In this document: one piece after another, positions 21,847 through 31,559 of the stretch
Layout: each line of letters opens with the position of its first letter
How positions within the stretch are numbered: the stretch's first letter is position 1
Assembly: GCF_022539505.1 (NCBI RefSeq)
Contig: NC_061510.1
Location: 98,224,292-98,288,291 of the forward strand
Source of the DNA: Lolium rigidum
Lineage: Eukaryota; Streptophyta; Magnoliopsida; Poales; Poaceae
DNA: 64,000 nt
Reading direction: 5' to 3'
Program-made: the position numbers and the translations under genes
The notes under the pieces: model-generated
Told to the model about the DNA's origin: nothing
Database searches by the model: none
The model's input: only the letters and a program-made list of their open reading frames with translations

Positions 21847-23335
21847 TCAGAACCAGAGAACCAGGGTCAGTCCAAACAATCCAGCTGCACTACCTTGCAA
21901 TCACCAGGCAAGTTCATCGCTTGCTCATGTCACTTTAAGTATTTTTATCAAATTACTTGCAAAGTACTATACTTATCACTCTTGCATGAAAAGCAAAAAT
22001 ACTATTTTCATAACTATGAATATGACTATGTGGTGGGCAATGAAATCATGGTATGAGTATGGTGGAGGTTCCATTGCAATGGGTTTATATCCATCTAGGA
22101 TTAACAACAAATATCGTCCAATGATTCTTATGTCGTAAGACCCGTGTTCACCATAAGATCTGGAGTGGGACGAAGTAGTCAGTTGAATTTACACCTCTCG
22201 TACATCAACGGATGCGCTTACCATAGCAGTTGTGTCTTGCGACAACAATTTGAGGGTGGGATCCCATTCTAATTCCCCACGGTAATGTGGTCTATGATGG
22301 GTTGCAGAAGGCCGGCGAAGGTATCGAGGTCGGATGATATCCAATGGGGTATGCTGACCGGCGGGGATATTAGTCGAGGTCGGATGATATCCAATGGATT
22401 TGTTGACCGGCGAGGACCCAAGGTCAGAACTGCAACAAAGGGTGGGTGTGCGGGGTCGCGGAGAAACGCAATGATTGGCTAGGACCTTATACCGGGCCTC
22501 ACACCACAGAAGTGTGGACGGGAAAGTTGCCTGGTTGGCACCAAGGTTAAGATCTCTTATGGGTAAAGAAACACACCTCTGCAGAGTGTAATGAATCGTG
22601 ACATGTCACTCCCTGTTCCGAGATTTGGAACTGCGAACGCGGCCGGAAAGGAACTCCATAAAGTTCTAGACACCCGGTGAAGGCTGACGGACATAGCTCT
22701 TTGGAATAAAAGCAACCTTTTGAAGAAATGCTTATAAAAACCTGCATTGGCATTTGACTTTCTGGTCTAATGCCGTAGCTAGTGCATAAAATACCTCTTT
22801 CCTATAATGAACTTGTTGAGTACGCTCGTACTCATCCTCTTATAATCACATTCTTAGATTGTCTGAATCACCTGGAGGAGGCCAATGAAGGACTAGAAGG
22901 AGCAGATGGGATCTTCTATGAAGAACCAAACCTCTCTGGAGGAGTAGAGAGGGGGTAGATTACCTTATCGTGTACGGAACTGGGGAGGTTCCAGAAGAAG
23001 ACAACGCTTGAGTAACACGAGTAGTAATAGTAATCGAGCAGCACGAACTCTATAGTATTTAGCTGCTCGAGTAGAAATGGTAGTAAGCCTTCTTAGACCT
23101 ATATTGTATAAATTAAGTAGGTTCACCTAGAACCTTTGAGTTAGCCTCTATGGACCCACGAGGAGCTCCAATGTGATGTACATATATGGCTTGTAATCTT
23201 AAGTGAGTAAATAAAGACCAGCTATGTTTCTGTTGTACTACTCTGAGGGATGTAATATTTGCGGATTGGTACTCCGCACATGTTATGTCAATGACTGGCA
23301 TACTACAACATGCAGTGATATGCAGGGTCACCACA
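21847..23335 (+). repeat. Solo LTR segment 3
   Basis: This is the last piece of the long solo LTR. It contains a direct repeat with a 48-bp period, GAGGTCGGATGATATCCAATG, from about 22,326 and again from about 22,374. It ends GTCACCACA against the second ATATA copy (23,336-23,340). I find no coding signal. Confidence 0.65.
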
Positions 23336-23340
23336 ATATA

Positions 23341-23458
23341 CCATTAGTTTCATAGGACCAGATAAGCTGATCGCCTTGTCTTGTTCCTCTATTAGACTAA
23401 TGGTGTTAGCAATAGATACGAACTCTGCCATTGCATCATCCTTTCATTAGAGGAAGTC
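23341..23458 (-). pseudogene. LINE-A remnant: linker between RT and zf-RVT
   Basis: The minus strand reads EFVSIANTISLIEEQDKAI and then, after a one-base shift, IWSYETNGIY. This joins directly to the SSKSMYALINFRG sequence at 872 downward once the solo LTR is removed. Upstream it joins FRRT at 24,216. AAGTC at 23,454-23,458 is the left target copy of the Cassandra insertion. Confidence 0.7.
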
Positions 23459-23552
23459 TGTAACGCCCCGGACACCCCCGGCTGGGCATTTCACCCCTGG
23501 CAGCTCTTTAGGAACTCTACACTAGCCCCATAGACCAACACATGTCTTTCCT

Positions 23553-23629
23553 GCGCACCCGAGAAGTACTTACCGATCGGTCACCAATCCTCAAATCGCT
23601 GCGGGCCAAGCACGCTTAACCTCGGAGTT
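23553..23629 (-). repeat. 5S-rRNA-like segment in Cassandra left LTR
   Basis: The minus strand includes AACTCCGAGGTTAAGCGTGC and CTTG, then a stretch resembling the GGATGGGTGACC block. These correspond to the 5S internal promoter (A box, intermediate element, C box). This copy has drifted more than the right one: GATTGGTGACC replaces GATGGGTGACC. Confidence 0.85.
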
Positions 23630-23907
23630 TTTTTGGAGATGAGCTTCCGAAAAAGAAGTTGCAACTTGTTTTTATGAGTATTCTATCAATCCTATTAAGC
23701 CCTGGGCTAGGATGTCACACTCATCCCCCCTTAGAAGATCGACGCCCTCGTCGATCAGCCCCAAGCCACTAACTTCCCCTCTTGGCACACGTCTGTGCGT
23801 CCAGTGTTGGCACATGTGCCATGCCGTGTGCCACGACGGGCCACACCAGCCATGCACAACATGCCTGAACCCCTGACCCGCACACGCCCGTGTAACCGCG
23901 AAGGTCA

Positions 23908-23919
23908 GCTCTGATACCA
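23908..23919 (-). other. Cassandra primer-binding site (initiator tRNA-Met)
   Basis: The complement TGGTATCAGAGC is the classical plant tRNA-iMet primer site, two bases inside the 5' LTR of this minus-strand element. Confidence 0.9.
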
Positions 23920-24044
23920 AATGTAACACCCCGGCCACCCCCCTCCCCCCGACCGGGCATGTCACCCACCGTAGCTCTTTAGGATCTCTAGACTAGCCCC
24001 ACAGACCAACACATGTCTTTCCTGCGCACTTTGTCCTCACTCAT

Positions 24045-24121
24045 GCGCACCCGGGAAGTACTTCCCAGTCGGTCACCCATCCTCAAATTGCTCCGGGCCA
24101 AGCACGCTTAACCTCGGAGTT
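24045..24121 (-). repeat. 5S-rRNA-like segment in Cassandra right LTR
   Basis: The minus strand carries AACTCCGAGGTTAAGCGTGC, then CTTGG, and GGATGGGTGACCGACTGGGA. This preserves the A-box and C-box order of a 5S gene better than the left copy. It is an LTR domain, not a functional 5S gene: flanking 5S sequence and a T-run terminator in the right place are missing. Confidence 0.88.
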
Positions 24122-24215
24122 CTTTGGAGATGAGCTTCCGAAAAAGAAGTTGCAACTTGTTTTTATGAGTATTATATCAATCCTATTAAGGCCTGGGCCA
24201 GGATGTCACAAAGTC

Positions 24216-24539
24216 CTTCTGAAATCATATCTCAAATTGGTTCCATCACATACCTCCCAAACAATTTTAGTTTGTTGATTAGATACAATGTAAATGTCCC
24301 AAAACTGTTTAGCTAGATTAGTATTACCAAACCAAATATCCTCCCAAAATCTAACCCTTTTACCATTTCCAACTTTCCACTTATACCCAAAACTCACAAC
24401 CTCAGTTGATCCCATCACCCCTTTCCGGAAGGTAGATGGGTGAGCATCGTGATAGCAAAGATTATTTGGGTTTCTAGTATTATATTTACTGTCAACCATT
24501 TTCTTCCAAAAAGTACCTTCCCCTTGGATATATATTTTA
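24216..24539 (-). pseudogene. LINE-A remnant: end of the RT connection region
   Basis: The minus strand reads EGTFWKKMVDSKYNTRNPNN, SFGYKWKVGNGKRVRFWEDI, WFGNTNL and EVCDGTNLRYDFRRT. This is the GNGKxVRFWED block that precedes zf-RVT in plant L1s, and the frame is clean here. It ends abruptly at the Mutator-like TIR at 24,540 and does not resume beyond that element. LINE-A is therefore either 5'-truncated at this point or lost sequence when the neighbour inserted. Confidence 0.75.
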
Positions 24540-24930
24540 GGGATTTCTATTTTCCTGCCCCTGGCTCCTTAGTTGTGCTCAGTTTTCCCCAGCCCCTTAG
24601 TTTTTCCTCAGTTTTCCCCAAGACCTTGTCTGAAACCCGCAGAAGGAGCTCGGACGGAGGATTCCCGTTTAGTTGACGTTGGTTGGTGCCGGCAAGTGGG
24701 GCCGCTGTTGGTGCCCCGCGGTGGACACGTCTTCACTTATCCAGATCATCGTGGGACCCACAACCTGTCCTCGTTAATGCGCCGGACCCACAGCTTACCC
24801 AGGTGACCGTTGCAAAATGGGATCCCGAGCCCGTGCCCGTGCCATTGCTTCCCCTTTCTTTCCCCGCGCCCCATTGTTCTTCTTCTCCGCCAGCGGCAGC
24901 CCTTCTCCGGCAGGCGGGTGATGTCTAGTT

Positions 24931-25476
24931 TCTCTTCGACCTCCCGTTCTTCATGGCCGCAGTATGGACCCGTGCCTTTTGACAAGATACCCTGACTGCC
25001 CACGCCAGGAGCCTCTGAAGCGGTCGATCTGTAAGACGGACGAGAACGGCAACCGTGGACGTGAGTTCCTTGCATGCGAGAGCTTGCCATATAGAGAGGG
25101 GGATAAGGTTAGATCTCGCTCCAATTTCTCTATTTTCTCTCGATTTTCTTGTTATTCCCTCGAATTTGGGATTTAGGGTTCACGTTGTTGTTTTCAGATC
25201 CTGAAGAAATGCAGGCATTTCGAGTGGATCGATGTGTACGTTCGGAGGCTTCAATTGCGGGAAGCAATTGGCGCTATTGGGGAGCGCAATTTGGGAGGGG
25301 GGCTTCTTGTAGAGAATGCGGCGGAGAGAGGAGCCGTTCCGATTATGCCTAATGCTCCCAATGCGGGACCGGTGGAAGTGAAGGGAGAACTGAAGAAAAT
25401 GAACAAGCGGTTAAGGCAGCTGATCGAGTTGAAGAAGCAAGCTAATCCGATGGCTGGTTGTTTTTTCGTTGTATAA
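24931..25476 (+). pseudogene. Captured GRF-type zinc-finger protein gene
   Basis: Exon 1 (24,931-25,107) encodes MSSFSSTSRSSWPQYGPVPF and then, after a one-base insertion near 24,990, DCPRQEPLKRSICKTDENGN and REFLACES. A GT...AG intron (25,108-25,197) follows. Exon 2 (25,198-25,476) encodes ILKKCRHFEWIDVYVRRLQL and a Lys/Leu coiled helix ending at TAA. The spaced Cys residues and the KKC-x-HFEW block define the zf-GRF domain, a zinc finger that binds single-stranded nucleic acid in some proteins. Small GRF proteins are abundant in grasses. The intron is retained, so capture was at the DNA level. The frameshift makes this copy a pseudogene unless translation starts at 24,964. Confidence 0.75.
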
Positions 25477-25628
25477 TTGCGATCGGATTCTTATCATTGC
25501 TCACCAGGCGCTAGAAGTTGTTACAAGGGATACCTTGTTACAAATCCATTATTCTGTTACATGTACTTGTATTTGTTTTCATAGTTAGTGTGTGCATTCA
25601 CCGAAATTACCAACTATATTGGAATGCT

Positions 25629-26430
25629 AAAGAAAGTTGATAATTGTTAGAGGGGTGACAAATAATCCCAATAATTTATTCATCGAAATCCCCCAAATAT
25701 GCCAAAACTATATCCCCTAAAAGAAAAGGAAAGCGAAAGGTAGTTGATAATTGTTAGAGGGGTGACAATAATGCATTCACCGAAATCCGCAAATATGTAT
25801 GCCTCATGTTTATACCAAAATTATACCACTTTTGGGCCATTTCAAATTACCAAAACTATATGCCAAAACTATATCCCCTAAAAGAAAAGGAAAGCGAAAG
25901 ATAGTTGATAATTGTTAGAGGGGTGATAATAATGCATTCACCGAAATCCGCAAATATGTATGCCTCATGTTTATACCAAAATTATACCACTTTTGGGCCG
26001 TTTCAAATTACCAAAACTATATGCCAAAACTATATCCCCTAAAAGAAAAGGAAAGCGAAAGATAGTTGATAATTGTTAGAGGGGTGACAATAATGCATTC
26101 ACCGAAATCCACAAATATGTATGCCTCATGTTTATACCAAAATGATACCACTTTTGGGCCATTTCAAATTACCAAAACTATATGCCAAAACTATATCCCC
26201 TAAAAGAAAAGGAAAGCGAAAGATAGTTGATAATTGATAGAGGGGTGACAATAATGCATTCACCGAAATCCGCAAATAAGTATGCCTCATGTTTGTACCA
26301 AAATTATACCACTTTTGGGCCGTTTCAAATTACCGAAACTATATCCCAAACTATATCCCCTAAAAGAAAAGGAAAGCGAAAGATAGTTGATAATTGTTAG
26401 AGGGGTGACAATAATGCATCCACCGACAGA
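25629..26430 (+). repeat. 161-bp tandem repeat array inside the MULE
   Basis: TAGTTGATAATTG recurs at 25,741, 25,902, 26,063, 26,224 and 26,384, giving four near-identical units of 160-161 bp. A shortened unit lies to the left (about 25,629-25,740) and a partial one to the right. Each unit ends with AAAAGGAAAGCGAAAG. Units differ at only a few bases, so the array expanded recently relative to the element. Confidence 0.9.
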
Positions 26431-26485
26431 GAGAGAGAGAGAGGGGTGGCCACGAAGAGAGAGAGAGAGAGGTGTGGCCACGAAG
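26427..26485 (+). repeat. GA-rich microsatellite
   Basis: Two AGAGAGAG runs, each followed by a GTGGCCACGAAGAGA sequence, form a duplicated 30-bp unit next to the 161-bp array. Confidence 0.7.
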
Positions 26486-26660
26486 AGATGGGGAGGGGTA
26501 TACTGCCCGTTAGATCAGTTGATCAACGGTTCGTGGAGTCGATCCGTGTGACAACGGCTCAACCAATCAGGATAAGTTTGGGCTTCTGAGAGAATTTGTG
26601 ACAGAACTTGAGGGCAAAACTGAGTAGTACTAACAATCCAAGGGCACATAAATAGTAAAT

Positions 26661-26779
26661 AGACTAAGGGATTCAAGCAGAAAGAATTACAAAATGAAAA
26701 ATGTGTGTTTTGTACAATATAATTCATATTGGGCTACATCAAATTATTTGCAATTCAAATATACATGAGTGTGACAATT
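26661..26779. other. Pre-insertion host sequence (left of Gypsy-2)
   Basis: This AT-rich sequence shows no recognised gene. It continues at 33,539 after Gypsy-2 is removed. CAATT at 26,775-26,779 is the left target copy. Confidence 0.4.
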
Positions 26780-27937
26780 TGTTATCACCAGAATTTGACC
26801 GAGTCAGAGGTGGGCCGCGATCAAGATGGACGTAAAGGATATATATATATAGAAAAAATACGTGAATCGGCCTTTATACCAAGTTGGGCTTGTTTGCCCA
26901 TGTATATGTAACATATTAGATCGCATCTTAGTTTAGAAGTTAGAATCTTACTCGTGCACGGTTTGGTGCACGCCCACATTAGAAAGTCCCCTGGACTATA
27001 AATATGTATCTAGGGTTTATGGAATAAACAACAACCAACGTTCAACCACAAACAAATCTCGGCGCATCGCCAACTCCTTCGTCTCGAGGGTTTCTACCGG
27101 TAAGCACCATGCTGCCTAGATCGCATCTTGCGATCTAGGCAGCATAATGCCTATCCACGTTGTTCATGCGTTGCTCGTACTGAAGCCTTTTTGATGGCGA
27201 GCAAAGTAGTTATCTTAGATATGTTAGGGTTAGCATTGTTCTTCATATTACATGTCTGTCGTAGTGCAACCCTTGCATGTCTAGCCGCCCTTACACCTAT
27301 CTTAGGTGTAGGGGCGGCACCCCGCTTGATCATAGTTTAGTAGATCTGATCCGTTACGGTTGCTCCTTGTTTCATCAAGGATTAGTTTAACATCCGCAAT
27401 AGTTAGGCCTTACAAAGGGTTGGAGGATCCAGCGGCGTGTAGGGTGGCGTTCGCTAGCCCTAGAAAGGATGTTCCGGGGATCAACCTCGTGTTGGTTTTT
27501 AGGCCCTGTCTAGGATCGTCTTACGGTCACCGTGCGCGAGCGCGAGGCCCAATCGTGAGTAGGATGATCCGATTATGCGGTGAAAACCCTAAATCGTCGT
27601 AGATCTCATTAGCTTTACCTTGATCAAGCGGGACCACCATATATTCGGACACCTCGTCCGAATCATGGGTGAATCGGCTCAGGATAACCTGAGAGCCGAT
27701 CGAGGCTCGTATTTAACGTTTACGTGTGTGCCCTGCAGGAAACTAAGCGAGGCATCATCCACACCTTCCTGACCAGGTATAGGTCAGGTGGCACGCCCTT
27801 GTGATAAACATCGAACGTGCGACCAGGAGGCTTTGCGGGCCGTCGCTCTGAGGGACTGGGGCCAGCCGCAGCCCTAGTTGTTCCCGGCTCTACCGTGTTG
27901 CCCGTCTCTGCCCGCCAGGGGGTTTCTGACGTCAACA
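26780..27937 (+). repeat. Gypsy-2 left LTR
   Basis: A TATA box (TATAAATA) lies at 26,997-27,004, preceded by CCTGGAC. The LTR has the terminal TG...CA bases. Near 27,670 it lacks one arm of a hairpin that the right LTR retains. The short reading frame at 27,128-27,340 is not supported as a gene. Confidence 0.9.
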
Positions 27938-27960
27938 CATTCTAGCACGCCCGGTGGGAC
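27938..27960 (+). other. Gypsy-2 primer-binding site region
   Basis: CATTCTAGCACGCCCGGTGG and GAC directly follow the LTR. Position and composition are those of a primer-binding site. I do not assign the tRNA. Confidence 0.55.
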
Positions 27961-29290
27961 AACCTTCGACATCCACCACATCGCCGTCTGCATCCGAGAT
28001 GGCGGAAGGCACTCCGGTCAAGTACGAGGATCCGCCCGATGAGCTCAAGAAGAAGCATGACGAAATCAAGGCGGTCCTCGAAGCCGAACTCATCGGCTCT
28101 TTCCACCGAACCCGCTCCCATGGCGTCAGGTGGAAGGGTTTCACACCTGAAGGCGCACTCGATGGAGTGGACCTGTCCGCCCCGTCAGAAGAACGCACCA
28201 GGTCGCTGAAGTACGAGGATCTGCCCGAGGACCTCAAAAAGAAACATGACGAGATCAAGGCAACCCTCGAAGCCGAACTCATCGGCTCCTCTGAGAAGAC
28301 CCGGCCGCACGATATCAAGCTCGGTAGAGACTCACGTCCGTCGCCCGGCGTCAACATGGTGGATCTCAGCCACTCCATAGGCCAGCCAAAGTTCTCCTTT
28401 GGTGTCAACATGGCAGGGCTTGCGAGCCGCCATGGCAAAGACGAAGAAAGCAGCCACTCCCGTGGCAAGGACAAAGAGGAGGCCGATCCACGCGACCGGC
28501 CCCGAGATGATGACGGACGGTACCGACGAGAGGAGGAAGTGAGAAGCGTGCGGTATAAACGTCCACTCTCCGAACATCTCCTCAACAAATATGAGCAGCA
28601 GTACGACCGACGTCGGCGCTACGACGTAGATGATGAGAGAAATTGTCGGTCTGGCGTAGAGGACAGGAGGTACCGTCAGCAGGATAGAAACGACGACGGG
28701 TACAATCGTCACGCAGAAGGAAGGTCAAGGGGGCAGGATGACATGGATAGGCATTGGGACTTGTCCTTTCTTCAAACATTGCTTGGGACTCGGGAATGAG
28801 CCGATTGCCAACAATCGAGAAGCTGCCCGAAGTGCAAACAAAGGAAGAAGGATGCGGCTAACGTGTCCGTGTTCACGCGTCTAGGGCCTCTCCCACCTCG
28901 GAACAAGCATGCCGAGTCCACTCGGGTGGAAGATCTCGAGGAACTAGAGGACGATGATGAAGAAGATAAATATCATCGGCCCGGGTGGTGCCTCGATGGG
29001 CTCGGCCGTTCCCAAAAGCGAAGGGTTCAGCGTCCGCGTGGGTTGGAAGAAGGCCGAAAGATTGTACCTGCACACGCTAAGGAAGGCACGGCCTGATCCG
29101 GCCGCCAAAATTCGGCGAACCCTGGACGAAGAAGGTCGGCCACAAAGAAAAGAGTGGCGCCCCAAGCGAGAGAAAAGCCGATGATGATACATCGGGCTGG
29201 CACAAACATGGTCTTCATTCTTCCAACGGAGTTTAGCGCTCCAAGATTATATGAAGCACTCGTGGCGCAATTAGGCTCGCGGCCCACGGC
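27954..29290 (+). pseudogene. gag: Gypsy-2 gag remnant
   Basis: The first frame (27,954-28,799, 281 residues) has two tandem blocks around DELKKKHDEIKAVLEAELIG and DLKKKHDEIKATLEAELIGS, then a basic, Arg/Asp-rich region (DGRYRREEEVRSVRYKRPLS). It stops at 28,797-28,799. Similar coding continues in shifted frames: a Cys/His stretch with SCPKCKQRKKDAANVSVF around 28,830 and AERLYLHTLRKARPDPAAKI at 29,050-29,120. MVFILPTEFSAPRLYE follows at 29,209-29,256. The canonical capsid domain found in autonomous relatives is missing. Multiple frameshifts make it non-functional. Confidence 0.6.
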
Positions 29291-29363
29291 CGGTCATCTT
29301 TGAGAAGCCAAAAGAAAGAAGTTACGAGGCATCCGAAGGCCCGGTACTTGCGAGGCTACATCA

Positions 29364-29801
29364 ATGGGCAGCCTCGTCAACAAGATGTTGGTGGACACCG
29401 GAGCGGCGATCAACATTATGCCATACTCCATGCTACGTCGGTTGGGACGCTCGAGCTCAGATTTGATCAAGACCAATGTGACACTGAGTGATTTCAACGG
29501 CCAAGCATCTGAAGCACAAGGTGTTCTGAATGTGGATCTGACCGTAGGAAAAAAAACTGTCCCTACGACGTTCTTTATTGTCGACAGCAAGAGTACCTAC
29601 GCTGTCCTACTAGGGAGAGATTGGATCCACGCCAACTGTTGCATTCCATCCACGATGCACCAATGCCCGATACGGTGGGATGGAGATGAAGTAGAAGTCG
29701 TCCATGCGGATGATTCGGTCGAGGTTTCAACGGCCGGCATGGACATTTGGGAGACATCGAGGCCAAGAGCCGCTCTCGGGCATCAATTTGGACGACCGTG
29801 A
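29364..29801 (+). pseudogene. Gypsy-2 retropepsin (aspartic protease) domain
   Basis: The frame reads GSLVNKMLVDTGAAINIMPY with the catalytic DTGA, then STYAVLLGRDWIHANCCIPS with the conserved (I/L)LGRDW strand. This is the protease that would mature gag and pol. The active-site triad is intact, but the domain is cut off from gag by frameshifts, and a stop follows at about 29,800 where related elements run into reverse transcriptase. Confidence 0.75.
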
Positions 29802-31500
29802 GCGCATCGACGTGACAAAGAACGGGGTTAGGCTGGTTTTATCCACCGGCCCGACCGTGTAACAAAAGCAAATGTCGATGGATAAACGTGGCGAGACCGA
29901 TCCTTGTGATCGGCCCCAAAAAATTTATGAAGGGACATCACAAAACCTTCACCGAGAAAGCAACGGGAGGCCGATTCCAGCAATCGGCCAAAATTATCCT
30001 CACCATCCATTCTGCCTGGGTTCAACATGTTATCCAACAGAGCCGATACCATCAATTCTCTTGACAGAATCGGCTCCGGGGGGCACCCAGGTGGATAAAA
30101 CACGAGGATATGTAGTGGAAGCGTCTGACCCTTTGATGATGGGTATTGGAGTATGGGGGCCGATACACAAATCGGCCGAAAATTCAAAAAAATTCAAGCA
30201 TAGCCGATGTGCGGACATCGACTTAAGGATCAATGGAGCAGGGAGTGGGTCTTCCCTTCAAGGACCCCTAATTCCCATTGGCAAGTCTTCAAGTTCAGCG
30301 GCGTTAGCAGCAAGGAACGTGACATCTTCTAGAACCAGGACTGCAGGATTGCGGATCGTAACCCTGACTAACGGCAAGGCGCAAGGATTGAACTGAAGAA
30401 GCTCGGGGGGGCGGCTCGCCCTGAAATTTCCTCACTCTAAAGAACCGATTTTGTTGAATCGGCTGATGCTGCATTACGAGTTGAAAACAGAGGATGACCG
30501 GCGTGGTCGGCTCACTGCTATTCTCGCCCCGACTGAGGCTCGGGGGGCAGCTTGCCCGAAGGATCCTGTGCTCTGGGGAGCCGATTTCGTTGGAATCGGC
30601 TAACTCTGCATCACAACTTGTCTGAAAAATGGTGCTGATGTTGCAAAATTATCAGTTTCAGCATGCCAGTTGATTCAGCGACAAGCCCAGGGCTCTGTTG
30701 GAGACACCTACTCGACACCAGTTTACCGGCTCGTCTGGATTGATCGTATCGGCTGTCGACGGATGAAAGGTGATCAACCGGTTGGCCCCGCACGATAGCG
30801 CTCTCGGACATTGTTGAGCCCGGGCCCGTTTGCCCGAGTTACGGGTCCTCATCACTGTTTCCACCCCGGCTGAGGCTCGGGGGGCAGCTTGCCACGAAAG
30901 GTCCTTTGCTATAAGGAGCCGATTTGGCGGAGATCGGTCGGCTCTGCATTTCAATTTGCCGTGAGAGATGGTTGCTGTTAGAAGACAGAGCAGGATTACA
31001 AACGTCACTGCAGACCATCACAAGGGAATTTGTGGACAAGTGATGCCTGTTCTGCGGAAGTGGCAGCTTCAACGTTTGAGTTGACCCAGCAACAGTCCTG
31101 GGACTCTCCTGAAAGCAAAGAGGATCTGAAAGAGAAGGATGCGGCAGAAGAATGTCTGAAATTTAAAATTAATAAGGAGACTGGACATTATTTCAGGAGT
31201 TTTGCCGCTAAGTTTAACATGCCCTCCGGTGGGATCTCGCATTTGCAAGTCCTAAGGTTTGCACGATTATGGCTTGGCCTTGTTTGACCGGGAGTTTGGG
31301 TCCGGGTGGATCTATCTCGAAATTTATCGTGAGGGACCGATGCGCTCGCCGTCGGCTCACTGGGCTTTGGCCAAATTGACAATCGGCAGAATCAGTACGA
31401 AGGACAATCGGCTAAATTATCCTAAAGGAGATCGGCAAAATCAAATTGGGGAATTTCTTCATTGATAAACCAGATTTCTTACACAGAAGAGCTGATTGCT
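29802..31500 (+). other. Gypsy-2 internal non-coding region with repeated AATCGGC motifs
   Basis: No RT or integrase motif is present. The stretch is punctuated by AATCGGCT/AGCCGATT words, often as facing pairs, and by recurring GGCTCGGGGGGCAGC sequences (30,530-30,900). The 29,872-30,396 reading frame contains no known domain. The region looks like the long non-coding interior of a LARD-like element. Confidence 0.5.
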
Positions 31501-31559
31501 CTCAAAAGGGAGTGCTAAGGGGATACATTGCCCCGTTTACTGCTACTGATCCTAGCTAG

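Larger units (their letters stand above)
873..23335 (+). mobile_element. Long solo LTR (Sukkula-like), split by two insertions
   Basis: The outer boundaries begin TGTAATATCC and end GTCACCACA, flanked by the 5-bp duplication ATATA (868-872 and 23,336-23,340). Removing the two nested insertions leaves about 4.98 kb in three pieces: 873-2,877, 12,591-14,079 and 21,847-23,335. I see no second copy of the terminal sequence, no gag or pol and no primer-binding site, so this looks like a solo LTR rather than a full element. The ~5 kb length and the TGTAATATCCCAGG start fit the Sukkula-type LTRs of Triticeae; that family name comes from memory and is tentative. A solo LTR arises when the two LTRs of an element recombine. 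Confidence 0.7.
23459..24210 (-). mobile_element. Cassandra-type TRIM retrotransposon
   Basis: This 752-bp element has terminal direct repeats of 261 bp (23,459-23,719) and 289 bp (23,922-24,210). Its internal region is only 202 bp and non-coding. It is flanked by the perfect duplication AAGTC (23,454-23,458 and 24,211-24,215). On the minus strand the primer-binding site TGGTATCAGAGC (complement at 23,908-23,919) adjoins the 5' LTR and matches initiator tRNA-Met. A purine tract, AAGGGGGGATGAG, adjoins the 3' LTR. Each LTR holds a stretch closely resembling plant 5S rRNA, the defining feature of Cassandra. It encodes nothing and depends on proteins from other elements. Confidence 0.93.
24540..26660 (+). 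mobile_element. Mutator-like (Pack-MULE type) element with captured GRF gene
   Basis: The left end starts GGGATTTCTATTTTCCTGCC. The right end (about 26,600-26,660), reverse-complemented, gives a similar TTTACTATTTATGTGCCCTT followed by a CTCAGTTTTGCCC motif that matches CTCAGTTTTCCCC on the left. A second element with the same left end starts at 63,450. The interior holds a captured zinc-finger gene, a 161-bp tandem array and a GA-rich microsatellite, but no transposase. I could not find a clean 9-bp target duplication: ATTTTAGGG against GACTAAGGG matches only partly. Confidence 0.65.

Noticed and set aside
24032..24121. A real 5S rRNA gene
   Set aside because: The similarity covers only part of 5S, occurs once in each terminal repeat, and is the known LTR domain of Cassandra.
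25629..26430. CRISPR-like array
   Set aside because: The units are contiguous 161-bp tandem repeats without spacers, in a plant transposon.
24540..26660. 9-bp target duplication for the MULE (ATTTTAGGG / GACTAAGGG)
   Set aside because: Only about half the bases agree. The flanks may have been altered, so I do not claim it.
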